From Podospora comata (taxonomy: Eukaryota; Ascomycota; Sordariomycetes; Sordariales; Podosporaceae): 64,000 bases of DNA. The notes beneath the pieces are model-generated. The model saw only the letters and a program-made list of their open reading frames with translations, was not told where the DNA came from and did no database searches. A program made the translations under genes and the position numbers. Shown here one piece after another: positions 44,560 to 55,527 of the stretch. The first letter of the stretch is position 1, and the number at the start of each line of letters is the position of its first letter. The DNA is taken from assembly GCA_017354895.1 (NCBI GenBank), contig CP071496.1, forward strand, positions 1,302,001 to 1,366,000, given 5' to 3'.

Positions 44560-46200
44560 TCAGATAGCTCGCGCCATCCGAGCTCTATTCTCTCTATACC
44601 TCTTCTCCTTCCCAGCTGTCTTCCTCCTCTTTTTCCAAGATCTGTTGAGGTCACCACGGTTTTCCCAGAACCATTTTTGAAAATCGCTGGCAGGCTTGTC
44701 GCCTTCCGGTACACCCGGCCAAGTAGTGAATGCACCGGGCTGCTCGCTGCCTTCACGGAGAGAGTCTTCATGACCACCATCGTCCTCCATATCCTCATCA
44801 TCTTCATCCCATGGCTTAAACCGACCGCCTGTTGGGTGTGCCGTATCTGGAGTAGGCGCTGCGCTGCGGATGCCCCTAATCTCGAAGTCTTGGCGTGTAA
44901 AAGGAGTCATGGGGATCTGGAGCCCATCGGCAGCTGCACCAGCATCCTCATTGTCATTGTCCCCATCGCCACCGCCAAAGAAGCTGAAGCCCTTTGACTC
45001 AGTTCCTCCCTCGGCTGTCTCATCGTCGGTATGCTGAGAACGCTTGTACAATGCTTCCAGAGGGTGTATTGTCTTGGGCTCGCTCGGGGTAGCAGGAGGG
45101 ATTTTGATAGCCAAGCTCTTGACCGAATTTGGCGATTTAGGTCTAGAAAGCTCAGGGCTGAGTGTTGATGGTAAGGGTGAACTGTTGTGTTGTGGTGTTG
45201 GGCTAGGTTTTGGTTGCGCTTTGTGGTTGGGGGTTGATGCTGCTTTTGTGGGCGAAGAGGGGCTGTCTGACTCGCTGTCGCTGTCTGACTCCTCACCACT
45301 GCTACTGTCGTTACTGCTCGACTCGCTCTTACTCTCGCTCTGCTCCACATTCTTAGGAGCTGAGATCCTGAAGGTTGGAGGGGGCGGGGTCACGGTCACA
45401 GCCTCAACCACATTGCCGTCCTCGTCCACCCATCCCTTACCCTCGACAAACTCCAAAGGTGGTTTTGAAGGCCCGGATGACACTGTCGTCTTGAGAAAGG
45501 TCGGGAATTTTGTTGTCTTTTCGAACTCGTGAACAACTACTTCGCGAAATTTGCCCTTCTTCTTCCGCTTGGATCCGGTGTCGTCTTCAGCTGATAGTAC
45601 AGCATTCACAGGCAGGATCGTCTTGACCAGACATTCGGCATGATCTGTGTATTTTGATCGCTCCTGTTTCTTCTTTTTGTCCTTGCTGTCCTTCTTGTCC
45701 TTCTTCGACCTCTTTTCCTTGGGCTCGTCGGCAGTGGTCCATCCCCTCTTAACCTTCCTGTCGTTGTCGAAAACAATGCCGCTGATTTCGTCATTGTCGC
45801 GCTTTCTCTTTTTGGACTTGTCTTTTGCTGGGTGCGCGTCGTCCTTGACCCTCTTGTCCTTCTGTTCTTTGGCCATTGCCTCGTCGCCGAGAGGTTCTGG
45901 GATCCTGGAGGGCTTTGCGCGCTCGATGCGAATCTTGACGCCCCGCAGAATCGAGCCGTTGAGTTTCTTCCTGAGTTTGTCGGCGTCTTCGCTTGGAAGC
46001 TCCAGATAACCGTACCGCTTGTCGGGAAAAGTGTCGAGGGTGTGGTAGGAGATGTTGCGCGCCTTTGGAAGGAGCGCTGACGAGAGGAATACTTTCAGCA
46101 GGTCGGCGTCCAGAGGCGTAACGTGTAACCGTACATAAGGTGGCGCCTGGTCGAGGGCTGGCTGAGTTGATGGTGTTTGTGAGCCACCGATTGCTGTCAT
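44560..46200 (-). CDS. RRM-containing, acidic/basic low-complexity protein, probably nucleolar (NOL8/Nop8-like)
   Basis: 546 residues, single exon. An RNA-recognition-motif-like domain is at about residues 24-97: PPYVRLHVTPLDADLLKVFL as beta1-alpha1, KRYGYLEL as the RNP1-like strand, and GSILRGVKIRIERAKP as the last strand. Then come Lys-rich segments (KDKSKKRKRDNDE, KKDKKDSKDKKKKQ), a Ser/Glu/Asp block resembling SRP40/Nopp140 (ESKSESSSNDSSSGEESDSD) and Pro/Ser-rich linkers. A conserved-looking C-terminal helix (FQKWFWENRGDLNRSWKKRR) closes the chain. This architecture fits ribosome-biogenesis proteins such as Nop8/NOL8, but the assignment is by layout only. The start is the first ATG of the frame, just before the RRM. 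It is divergent from the gene at 46904. Confidence 0.75.
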   Translation of the reverse strand: MTAIGGSQTPSTQPALDQAPPYVRLHVTPLDADLLKVFLSSALLPKARNISYHTLDTFPDKRYGYLELPSEDADKLRKKLNGSILRGVKIRIERAKPSRIPEPLGDEAMAKEQKDKRVKDDAHPAKDKSKKRKRDNDEISGIVFDNDRKVKRGWTTADEPKEKRSKKDKKDSKDKKKKQERSKYTDHAECLVKTILPVNAVLSAEDDTGSKRKKKGKFREVVVHEFEKTTKFPTFLKTTVSSGPSKPPLEFVEGKGWVDEDGNVVEAVTVTPPPPTFRISAPKNVEQSESKSESSSNDSSSGEESDSDSESDSPSSPTKAASTPNHKAQPKPSPTPQHNSSPLPSTLSPELSRPKSPNSVKSLAIKIPPATPSEPKTIHPLEALYKRSQHTDDETAEGGTESKGFSFFGGGDGDNDNEDAGAAADGLQIPMTPFTRQDFEIRGIRSAAPTPDTAHPTGGRFKPWDEDDEDMEDDGGHEDSLREGSEQPGAFTTWPGVPEGDKPASDFQKWFWENRGDLNRSWKKRRKTAGKEKRYRENRARMARAI

Positions 46201-46903
46201 GGCCGTCGGATGTCCAAAGCCCGTGTACTGGGAGGGAGGTCGTCGAACTATGGCGGTTGGGCAAAAAAAGGACGGGAATGCGCACGGTTTGCGAATGCGC
46301 AGAGAGCAACCTCTCTCTCAATCTTTCTCTTGCCCAAAAATAATTCATGGATCTGCAGCTCACCGCTTTGAGAGGTCCACAGCTGCCAACCAGCTGTGGT
46401 GGCTTGGCACTGGCTCACACCAGCAATATCCTTTTCAGACATCTCTCAGCGAGCCACAGCTTCCAAATAATACCCGTGTACCAACTGCCCTTTCCACCGG
46501 AGACAATGATGCGAGACCGTGATCTCCAAAAGGAGGAGGCACGAAGGTGACAATAAACGTCATGACACCCATGAAATCAAATACTAGGAAGGAGGGCAAC
46601 GGGACCCAACATGTCTACTTTAAATATCCCTTTCCTCCAGGCCCCAAACTCCCACTCCTCTTTTCTCCCAAGCATACTTCCAAATTTTGGACCAGCTATT
46701 CTCAAACAACAAGATCAGTAACCCACACACACTCTTACGCTGACTTCTCGATTCGGCACCATCGCCCTCAACATCCTCACATTCTGCGTTCCTACACTCA
46801 TTCCCCTACCACCCTCACAGTCTCTTGCCCTCGGCAGAAGGAGACTGTCTCGCCCCCAGCCGTCGATTACTCAAGTCTTCACCGTCACCGGTCATTAAGT
46901 ACC
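46201..46903. other. Divergent promoter region
   Basis: 703 bp between the RRM gene and the small acidic-repeat gene. C/T-rich runs before 46904 (46620-46880) resemble a fungal 5' leader. The open frame from 46547 extends the downstream frame but has no clear coding character upstream of 46904. Confidence 0.45.
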
Positions 46904-47275
46904 ATGGATCAGTCCTCCGCTGCTGCTTGCTCCAAGAGCCCCTCGGCCTGTTCCGATGGCGACAAGGTTAAGAAGGCCGACGATGCCTCTAGCTACAGCT
47001 GCCCGTCCACTACCAATGCCCCTGTCAACACCGAATGTGATGTCTTGTCGCCCCCAGGTGTGAATCAAGACCGGACTCTCAGTGTTGCCACCGAAGACTC
47101 TCGCCGTACCAGCACCGGCGATGTCGATGAGCCGACCAAACCTGCTTGCGAGAAGAAGGCTGCGTGTGATGCCGAGACTGCGTGCCAGAAGGAGAGTTCG
47201 CCCGATGATAAACCCGATGATAAGCCCGATGATGGGCCCGATGATGGGTCCGATGATGTGCCCCATTGCCTTTGA
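46904..47275 (+). CDS. Small hypothetical protein with PDD repeats
   Basis: 123 residues from an ATG in good context (ACCATGG). Ser/Ala/Asp-rich, with eight scattered cysteines, no signal peptide and no transmembrane segment. The C-terminus carries five tetrapeptides (PDDK, PDDK, PDDG, PDDG, SDDV) encoded by a 12-bp tandem repeat at 47201-47260, then ends PHCL. I do not recognise the family. The strongest evidence for coding is the frame being open through the repeat, the start context and the C/T-rich leader upstream. It could be lineage-specific. Confidence 0.5.
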   Translation: MDQSSAAACSKSPSACSDGDKVKKADDASSYSCPSTTNAPVNTECDVLSPPGVNQDRTLSVATEDSRRTSTGDVDEPTKPACEKKAACDAETACQKESSPDDKPDDKPDDGPDDGSDDVPHCL

Positions 47276-47791
47276 GGAGCAATTTGAGCATTTTGCATTG
47301 GTAACTGGACCGGTGGTTAAAGATTTTGTATCCTGAGGGGGGAATCTGTGGTGGCGTGGTACGGCTTTAGAACGCTGATGACTAGGAGTAGCACCTGTTG
47401 GAGGCATTGATGGTTATTGGCATTCTGGCCGCTAGAGTATTGTTAAACTAGATGAGTTCTGTCGTTAAAATTCTAAGTTTCAATATTGAAGGTCCCATGC
47501 CTGTCTTTTGACTCCCTATGTTGGTGAATACCTGTGAGTATAGAGAACGAAATCTGTAGCCAAAAAAGTATATTTGTCATGACACACGTGACTATTTATC
47601 ATACAACAACAGAAGACGAAAGTTTTGTACATGCAGGAGAAGGAAGTGGAAACAATGCAAACCTCGAAAGGGAAAAAGACAGATTGACGAACCCTGTTCT
47701 GTTGCCCCTTTGCGCCGCCCAGTGTAACGCCCAATTCCGGCCTACCAATCTCTGACCGGACGCTCTATCCAAGAGGAGTACGGCCAATGCA
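47276..47791. other. Intergenic between convergent genes
   Basis: 3' flanks of the acidic-repeat gene and the heme lyase gene. No feature recognised. Confidence 0.4.
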
Positions 47792-48963
47792 TTACGACCG
47801 CGCGTTCTTCTTTTCTTCCCTAACCTCGGACCCGGAGGCCTTCCACCAGACGTCACCACCCCAACGCATGAGGCGCTCCACGGCTGCTGTTGGGGTTACG
47901 GCAGGCCGAACGTCCAGATAGAAGACAGGCTCGCCTGTGGGCTCTGGTGGCCCCGAGTAGAAGTCAATGACATACCTGACCTCCTTCTGCTGCCCGTTCA
48001 CATTGCGCGAAACGAACCAATCATGGCGATCAAAGGGAGGCTCGGTGCTGGAAAAAGACGAAAGATGTTAGTGAACCTGCTATATCATTTCACAGACCGA
48101 TCGAAGAGCGCAAAACGTACCCAAACTTGGAAGGATACACCCGTCCCAACATCTGCAGAATAGCTGCCTTGGGCGTCATCTCCTTGGGCCTCCCCTGGAA
48201 CCTGATCAGGGTAGGTTGTTCCCGGCCGCCCTCCTGAGCCTCCAAGCGCCTCAGTTCGATGTCGGCGTTGTCCTCCCCACGCTTGCTCACCTCCCAACCG
48301 CGCAGCAAGCCCTTGCCGAACCGGCGTTCCCACTCCACAATCTCCCCCCACGCACCCTCGTTGAGAAAGTTGTGAACCGCAACCATGCTCTCGACGGCCG
48401 TCACGTCGGTGTCTGTGTAACCCTTGCGCAGCAAAGCATTGTACATCTGCTGGGGGGAAGGGTACTCCCAGTTTCCGTCTCCAGTACCCTTGGGAATGGA
48501 TGATTCGTCTCTGGATGTTGGGAGCGCATGAGTCTGATTCGGGGCTCTCTCCTGCGAGATAGAATGGAACATGTAGTTTAGGGGATTCAGTTTCGAGAGA
48601 AACGACTGTTGGTTATCGGCTGTGGGCTCAGGGGCGCCACCGTGAGGAACCGGACATGACGATAACGCCGCATTTGCGGAAGGGTTACTGTGCGGGACGG
48701 GGCATCCAGAAGCGGGCGACGCGGGAGCAGGAGCGGCGGCGGGGGTTGGAACAGCGGAGGTGAAAGCATCAACGGTCTTCTTGTTGTGCATAGGGCATCC
48801 AGGCTTAAAATGCTGTCAGATATGACCTGCGGTGCAGAACAGGGGGAAATGTAACCCGTGAGCTACTTACAGGAGGGGCAGCATCGCCGCCGCTCTGAGG
48901 ATGGTTGAGAGGCTTCGAAACCGCCGGAGCGGCAGGCGTAGCATCGGCCCAAAACCAACCCAT
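47792..48963 (-). CDS. cyc3: Cytochrome c heme lyase (holocytochrome c synthase)
   Basis: 343 residues from exons 48871-48963, 48121-48803 and 47792-48047. The joins [13 protein letters not shown] and SKFG|TEPPFDR are in frame and the introns are 67 and 73 nt. It attaches heme covalently to apocytochrome c in the mitochondrial intermembrane space. The MGWFWAD start, three Cys-Pro heme-regulatory motifs ([20 protein letters not shown]), [11 protein letters not shown] and [17 protein letters not shown] are diagnostic. [18 protein letters not shown] and [11 protein letters not shown] belong to the conserved core. The length matches the Neurospora cytochrome c lyase (cyt-2). The cytochrome c1 lyase is a paralogue, but the MGWFWAD start and motif number favour the cytochrome c enzyme. 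It lies next to another mitochondrial gene (ABC1-type kinase) but has its own promoter. Confidence 0.93.
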
Positions 48964-49632
48964 GGTAACTGGTTGTATGTGGTGCTTTATCGGAAAATCT
49001 ACTGGTCGATCCAAGGGCAATGTGGACTGACAAACCGTCGAAGATTGTGCGAGCAAGTCTTGGATTCAAGCACTGATTAGATTTCTCAGATGGAGATAAG
49101 GGGAAAAAACGGCCCCAATTTTCGGCCTGGGCTGTTGAAGAGAAAAAAGCCACCAAGAATGACGCGCATTTTACAGATCTTTCGGTCCCCCGCTGCCAAG
49201 ACCTATCTCCCCACTGCCGCCGGCCCCACAGGCGATCGTCCCATCGCGCCCCACGTTGCGGACAAAATATCTGGCACTGCGAAACACTGAACCAGGCCTC
49301 GAAACATAGCAAATAGGCCTTAAAAGATAGTCAACAGGCTTTAAACATAGTAAAGAGGTTTAAGATTAGTCAAGAGGTCTTAAAAGATAGTCAAGAGGCC
49401 TTGAGAATGATCAAAAAGCCTAAAGGATCGTTAAAAGGCCTGTTTTTCTGTTAAAGATACCAGTTATTTCGTTTGCAACGTCGTCCACTTCACCAACCAC
49501 AGTGTCGCGGTTGCAGAAAGCATATCCGGGTCCACAGTAGAGTACAATATGTATTAGGAGTTGTGTATAAATCATGGCAGAATCGTACGATGCTGTTCCG
49601 GTGTGAAAAAGGGCATCTTTTGCTGGTTTGCC
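48964..49632. other. Promoter of the heme lyase gene and a degenerate tandem repeat
   Basis: 5' flank of the heme lyase gene (48964-49290), then the repeat at 49294-49445 and the 3' flank of the ABC1-type gene. No gene. Confidence 0.5.
49294..49445 (+). repeat. Degenerate 20-21-bp tandem repeat, about seven units
   Basis: Units resemble AGGCCTTAAAAGATAGTCAA plus one base (49315 is the clearest, repeated near 49375). Others are eroded. The same words (AGGCCTTTCTCTAAAGATAGTCAACATG) recur at 52216-52270 on the other side of the ABC1-type gene. Confidence 0.7.
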
Positions 49633-51873
49633 CTAGACATTGGGTGACAAGAGGTCATATTTGACACATCGTTCAACCTACGGATACCGGGGCTGTTAGT
49701 ACTACGTCACACTGATCAAGCAGTGGAACGAAACTCACATCTTCAATACTGGCCTGCATAAACCTTCTTGTTTCCAGGCCCACCCATACCATCAACATGG
49801 AGAAGTCGCCTTCCTTTACCATATCCTTCCCGCTCTGAGCACCCAACTGTCTCAAGATGGGAAGCGAGCTGCTCAGCAGGTCAACATCGGGGTTGAGGCT
49901 CCGACCAATACCCTCGAGCAGCAGTATACTAATGACGACATTGACAAAGTCTCCTTCTAGGCGGACATGATGCTGCCGCACCATGTTCAGGACTTCTTGC
50001 AGGATATCACCAATCTTGACGTTTCCCAGAGCCAAAGTACGGCTCTTGACACCAAGTACCAAGTGTTGCATCTTCAGCGCAAACACCTCCTTGTCCAAAA
50101 CGGCATCTGGCTGCCGACACCGCTCGCACATCAAGTGGCCAGCCTTGTAGCCATCGAATTCAGCAACGGCGCGGAACAGGTCCAGGAAGTTGCGTCGGTT
50201 CGTCTCGTTGAGCTCCGTCACTAGGCCCGTGTCGATAAATATCAGCTGCGGCCGGAAACCCTCTCTATCCATCTTGCTTAGTTCTGCTACCCATTGCTCC
50301 TTGTTGTTTCGGAATGGACGCAGGCGAGCCAGGACCTGCTCTGTCACGTCCCCTTCAGACTGAGGTACATGGCTATCGTGCGTCTGGCGTAAACGTAGGC
50401 TCGGCCGCTCCGTCTCGTAGAAGCGCACCATGATGTTTCCAGGGTGCAAGTCAGCGTGGACAAAGTTGTCCAACAGCAGCATCCGCAGGAAAGCGTCGAG
50501 GCCTTCAGAGGCAATGGCTTGCTGGAAAACCCCGCCACCATTCGCCATAAAGTCAGCCAAGGGGATGCCATGCGCAAACTCCTCGATCAGCACATTTCTG
50601 GTGCAGAATTCGGCATATGGGAAGGGGAAAGAGGCCGTCGTCCTCTCTTTGAAATTCTTGCGGAATCTGGAAAGGTTGGCAGCCTCGATGCGCAAATCTA
50701 ACTGTAGCTTCATCATCTCCCCAAACTGGTCCACCTCGTCGGGAAGCGAGAGCCACTCAATGGTGGGTATTGAGTTCAAAATGGTGGCGAAAAACCACAT
50801 GATGCGTAGGTCCCGCCGGACAGTTCGTTCGACTCCGGGATGTAGGACCTTGACGGCCACATAAGACGAAGGAACCCGTTTTGGCGATGACTTGAGAACG
50901 CTTTCTACATTCCTGTAGACGTGCCGGCGGTGGTCTTCAGGAGTGTCGCCTTCATCCACATCGACAGGGACAGTAAGGCCAGGCTTTAGCTTGGCCCTGT
51001 ACACCTGCGCAATTGCACCAACACCGAGAGGCTTGTCGTCGAACTCTTCAAAAATCTCCTCAAATTCGCAGCCACCGAAAGCAGCTCGAACAATTTGTTT
51101 GGTAGCATGGAAGGAATGGGCTGGCGCATCGGCGTGGAGTTTCGACATGATCGCACACAGTTCGTCGGGGAAGACATCAGACCTGGAAGCAGCCCATTGC
51201 CCAAGCTATCCAGAGCTGTCAGTGGTAGATCTCAGTCTATGGACTTCAAAAAGAATGGCAAGAGACCAGGACTCAAACCTACCTTGATGAAGGCTGGGCC
51301 TGCCCATTCCATAGCCTGCACCAGAAATCCGTACCACCAAAGCGTACCTGTCCGTTCATTGTCACGATCGGCCCGTCGGTTGCCAATCCAGATCGCTGGC
51401 ACAGTCAAAATGACTGGAACAAAGATAGTAACAAGCTGAAGGAAGCGGAAGCCGGTGCAAATTGGCTCCCATATATATAGATCGAGGAAAAACACAATCT
51501 GGTGTCGCACACGCGTTAGTCCAGTGTCGCTGTCCGAGATCTTCTTCTTGATTTCATCACGAGAGACCTCCAGCATGCGCTTTTCTCCGGTATCCCGCGG
51601 TCCTTCGTTGTCCTTCTCTGACAATTCGATAAATGCTGCAGCGGCCAAGCCGCTGGCACTAGCTGAAGCTAGCTTTGGAGAGTGAGGAGGTTGTCGCCAT
51701 GAACGATGACGGTATTGCCCCAGACGTAATGGGGATTGTGTATGCGAAGCAAATGTACGGGAAGGTGGGTGTGATGATCGTATACAGCCGTGCAGAAGAT
51801 TAGAAGGACAGCCGGCACATCTTGAAGCCTCCGCGCGGCGGGAAAGGCGGCCAAGGGTGAGAAGCACACTCAT
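49633..51873 (-). CDS. Mitochondrial ABC1/UbiB-family atypical kinase (ADCK2/Cqd1-like)
   Basis: 700 residues from exons 51283-51873, 49739-51205 and 49633-49677. The introns are 77 and 61 nt, and the last exon is only 15 codons (VERCVKYDLLSPNV). Family members are protein-kinase-like ATPases needed for coenzyme Q homeostasis. Yeast Cqd1 (YPL109C) and human ADCK2 share this type. The Arg-rich N-terminus suggests a mitochondrial presequence. A helical hydrophobic stretch (FRFLQLVTIFVPVILTVPAI) could be a membrane anchor. The KxGQ motif is at FIKLGQWAASR and spans the first splice junction. Kinase features: LGVGAIAQVYRAKL (glycine/alanine loop), VKVLHPGVE, FVHADLHPGNIM (about residue 450) and FIDTGLV (about 521, the DFG equivalent with T replacing F). 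Length fits fungal homologues. Confidence 0.9.
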
Positions 51874-52514
51874 GTCGTCACAAAGCCGCCGAGAGAAAAC
51901 AGACTGGTGTCGAGCAGGTCGCCAAGAGCATGGTCATACCCTCTTCGTCGCAACTGAAAGGGCGCTGTTATTCCTGGCGACATGGACGCGCATAGAGGTT
52001 TCGAGGCCTTTGGCGGCTTCGAGGAGCTGGGACGGAAGATGCAGGACCAGCTGTGACGTCGTTGACCCGCGCACAGACAGGGGACGCCAAGGATTCCCGA
52101 GGATCCCGATCCTCAAGCGGGACCCGACATTTGCACCCTTACCACAAAACAATTGACACAAAAGTAGGTTAACCCATATTATATTGTGAACCATACCTTG
52201 AAGAATAATGACTATGACTAGGCCTTTCTCTAAAGATAGTCAACATGTTTTGAGAGATATTTAAAAAGCCTATTAATCTGCTTTTGGGGCATAGTTTACA
52301 TATGGTATAGGTTAACTTACTTTTGCTATGCCAATTACACTATTTTGTGGGGAGGGTGATTTGTTCCAATTCCCTGTCCATTATCCAACACTTGTATTTC
52401 TTCTAGACTTCTACAAAATGCTATTTTCCCAAAGCTGCAAAATTAAATATCAACATGCTTTTCAATCAACCCAAACTCCAAAATCACCCAACCGATAGTT
52501 GCCTATCACTCTCC
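51874..52514. other. Intergenic with short repeat remnant
   Basis: 5' flank of the ABC1-type gene and 3' flank of the GH71 gene. It contains a remnant of the 21-bp repeat at 52216-52270. No gene. Confidence 0.45.
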
Positions 52515-54232
52515 TCAAAGCCGAATGACAATCGAGTTGAAATGCATCTGGGGGATATAATCAGCATCGTATACCTAGCAGAAGGTTGGTGGTGGTACTC
52601 ACCCTGCCCTCGTGGCATTCATTCGTTATTGGGGGACCCTCGACGGTTTTGCCGTTCATGGCAATTGTGACAGGCCCGGTGGCGCTGCCATCAAACGGAA
52701 TCTCAAAATAGGAAAGGGGGCTGTCGATTCTGGTGCCCACACTCTTCCAGCGGCTGCCGATTGCGACGGTGATGTTGGTTGGGACCTTGACCAACGCCAT
52801 AACCGAAACGACGTCTCTTGCCCCTTGGGACGCCGGTATCTCACCGCCCTGGCCCCAGGTGGTGCCTGCCCAAAGTCAGTCATACACTCTCTCACAGCTA
52901 GTTGATTCCCGACTTACCGCAACCCTCTCCCGCACTTGCCGAGGTTGTTCGGTACCAGGCAATGACCGTGTCTTCTGGAAAATCCACAAGACGAGAACCA
53001 GACTTATATGCAGCGATAAAGTATGGGAGGACGGCTCGGAAGGCTGAGTGCGAGTAGCCATTGACATATTCTTCTGCGCCTTCTACAACTTGCGCTGGCA
53101 CAGTATCGCAGATGTAACTCGACTCGCCAAAGTCATTCCCTTTGAAAACCGAAGTCAGCAATGGCCCGTCTCGGCCCTTGGGTAAAACTCACATGTGATG
53201 ATCTGAACAAAGTCAGGCAATACATCAAGTACTTGTTGCCATCGATCATGCCACAGACTCTCGCTTGAGCAGTACCAGTTCTTGTTCCATTGCGGCAAGT
53301 CTGTTTGATTAGTTTTCGTGTCACCACTATGCTGGAGGCGCATGACTCACTCGTATAGAAGTATGGGCTAACACCCATCATGTATTTCTTGCCCTTGAGG
53401 TTGTCACAGTACAAGAGATCTTCGTTGATGTTCATTTGATTTTGACCAGCTTTGGGCCAGGCGTCCCACGAAACTGGAATCGAATTAGCACTCATGAGAG
53501 GTATGAATCCAGCACAGCATGGCTTACAAGCTCCGTCAATGACATCCAGCTTCTCAGAAATTCCATATGGGCCAAGGCTAGACCAATCAGGAACAAGAAA
53601 GATGTCGTCTGTCTGTTCCCGAACTGAAATCCAATTTTCAGCCCAACCCGGACCCTCGAAAGTTGAAACCAAAGGTCGCCCGTCCACAATGAACTGTGCG
53701 CTTGATTCCCTGAAGCGGTTGATGAGGTCAACAACCTGTGAAACTGACCACTCTCCGCAGGCCATACTATGATGAAAAAGAGTCAGTTCGCTACACACCG
53801 TCATTTGGCCCATCTTGTATCGTCAAGGTGTGCTGTTGAACAAGGACCTAGGCAGACATACTCGAAAGAAATAAACATGACAAACTCACCCAGCTCCTCA
53901 GCCTCGTGATAGGCATGAGAGAGCTGAGTCTCTGTCCACGGGTCGGAAGGCCCAATGTTGAGAGCAAAGCCATCGATACCGGCCTCCTTGGCAGTCTTGA
54001 TATCGTGGACCCATTGCTCGACAGTTTGGTGACATGTCAGGCCAACCTGAATTCAACTGTTAGATAATGGTCTTGACAGCTACCTGGCTGGGGGAAAGCG
54101 GGCTGGGGAATTGCGAACCATGTAGTGGGCAAAGACTTTCCGGTCATCGTTGGTCTCGGGCTCCTTTTCACCTTCGATCCTGTCCTCGATCTTTTCGAGC
54201 AGGCGTTTGAACTTGGTCTTTAAATAGCCCAT
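52515..54232 (-). CDS. GH71 alpha-1,3-glucanase, no secretion signal
   Basis: 428 residues from eight exons: 54119-54232, 53862-54046, 53528-53766, 53351-53473, 53193-53300, 52918-53139, 52603-52865, 52515-52547. The introns are 50-95 nt and every join keeps frame. The family hydrolyses alpha-1,3-glucan (mutan, fungal wall glucan). Motifs in order: VFAHYM|VGLT, GIDGFALNIGPSDPWTETQ, FISFD|MACGEWS, STFEGPGW, VPDWSSLGPYG, GA|FSWDAWPKAG, KYMMGVSPYFYT, LPQWNKNWYC and TWNDFGESSYI. The acidic residues in GFALNIG...D and WNDFGES are in the catalytic region. The N-terminus MGYLKTKFKRLLEKIEDR is charged, with no signal peptide, so the enzyme may act inside the cell or in spore/ascus release as for S. 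pombe Agn2. The last exon (RMHFNSIVIRL) is inferred from a good acceptor (CCCCCAG). Confidence 0.9.
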
Positions 54233-55142
54233 GGTGTGACACTTGCCGGTTGTATGATATGGGAGCCGGTTGAAGACGGATGGAACCTGATCAAGTTCAC
54301 TTCAGTCAAAAGAACAGCCAATCAAGTATGTATGCGGCCAAGGAGAGCAGGGAGTTGATCTGGCTGAACCCCGAAAAAGGGGCCATGCCCAACAGGCCCA
54401 CTCAATTATAGCGTGCCATCTCCACCCCCAGCCAATATTGGATTTGGCCTTGCGACCAGTTGACCGCCAAGAGTGATAATCCCCGCCATGGTTCGATCAC
54501 CCAAGGTCTTGGGTCGATGGGAGACGGATATCAATAATGACCAAAGAGAGCTGAATTCTATCTGATAGCTTCTTGGAGGATCATGGTGTATTTTGCTCGG
54601 GGATGCTCCCTAGGCGTCAGCGAGAAACCCATAAAGGAAGATCCCGGCAACGAGCAGCAAACGTCCCTGTGTGTCACATCTGAAATCGGCAAATGCTATT
54701 GGTTGACGGGCTTCGAGAAGCCATCGCTGCCGAAGTTCCAGCAGACCAGGTTAGCAGACAATATAAATTCAAGATTGACCCGTCTGTGGGATCAGTACAT
54801 GCGATTTTGCTGACCCAGCAGGCTGGAAAATGTCCGGTGGATTGCAGCTTTAAAAGATGGCCACTGCCGGGCTGGCTGATGGGAAGCAAAGCCCTGCCGG
54901 CCGCGGGGCCCATGCCGCCCATAGCGCAAATTCACCTGGCGCCCCACATTTAGGTCTTTCCCCACAATAAAAGACCAGACACACACAACAGCTTCCGGGG
55001 CGGAAATATTAAATTCCTGGCAACCCTGCGATTTTTGGCTCCGCACAACTGAATCTACGGAAATTTCGCAAACCGCTAACCACCTTCTGCACACGATCCG
55101 GCGACCGATTTTCCACGCGTCACTCATCAATCAGTCGCAAAA
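54233..55142. other. Divergent promoter region of GH71 and RPS28 genes
   Basis: 910 bp. Frames here are not protein-like. The last 180 bp before the RPS28 ATG hold C/A-rich leader sequence. Confidence 0.45.
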
Positions 55143-55527
55143 ATGGATTCCTCCAAGGCTCCCGTCAAGCTCGTCAAGGTCACCCGCGTTTTGGGCAGAA
55201 CCGGTATGCGAAAAACCCCCGCCCTCCGAGACCGAATTTCGATTTCGACCCCTCCGATTCCTGTGGCCGATTGAACAGCATGCTGATAATTTTGGTGGAA
55301 TTCAGGCTCCCGTGGTGGTGTCACCCAGGTTCGCGTTGAGTTCATGGACGATACCACTCGTTCCATCATCCGCAACGTCAAGGGTCCTGGTATGTTCAGA
55401 TCCGCTGCCTTCGGCTTCCATGTGTGGGCGAGGGTTGGCAGCTAACATTTCTGCCTGTTTTACAGTCCGCGAGGATGATATCCTTGTCCTTCTCGAGTCC
55501 GAGCGCGAGGCCCGCCGCCTCAGATAA
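55143..55527 (+). CDS. rps28: 40S ribosomal protein S28 (eS28)
   Basis: 68 residues from exons 55143-55203, 55306-55389 and 55466-55527. The introns are 102 and 76 nt. The chain begins [21 protein letters not shown], then [14 protein letters not shown] and [20 protein letters not shown], ending REARRLR, the full and exact pattern of eS28, which sits at the mRNA exit region of the small subunit. Introns near the 5' end are usual in fungal ribosomal protein genes. Individual exons are too short to be found as long open frames. Confidence 0.98.

Noticed and set aside
45791-46363. 190-codon minus-strand open frame overlapping the RRM gene
   Set aside because: Shadow of the RRM gene in another frame.
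49294-49445. CRISPR-like array
   Set aside because: The units are contiguous and degenerate, with no unique spacers, and the organism is a fungus.
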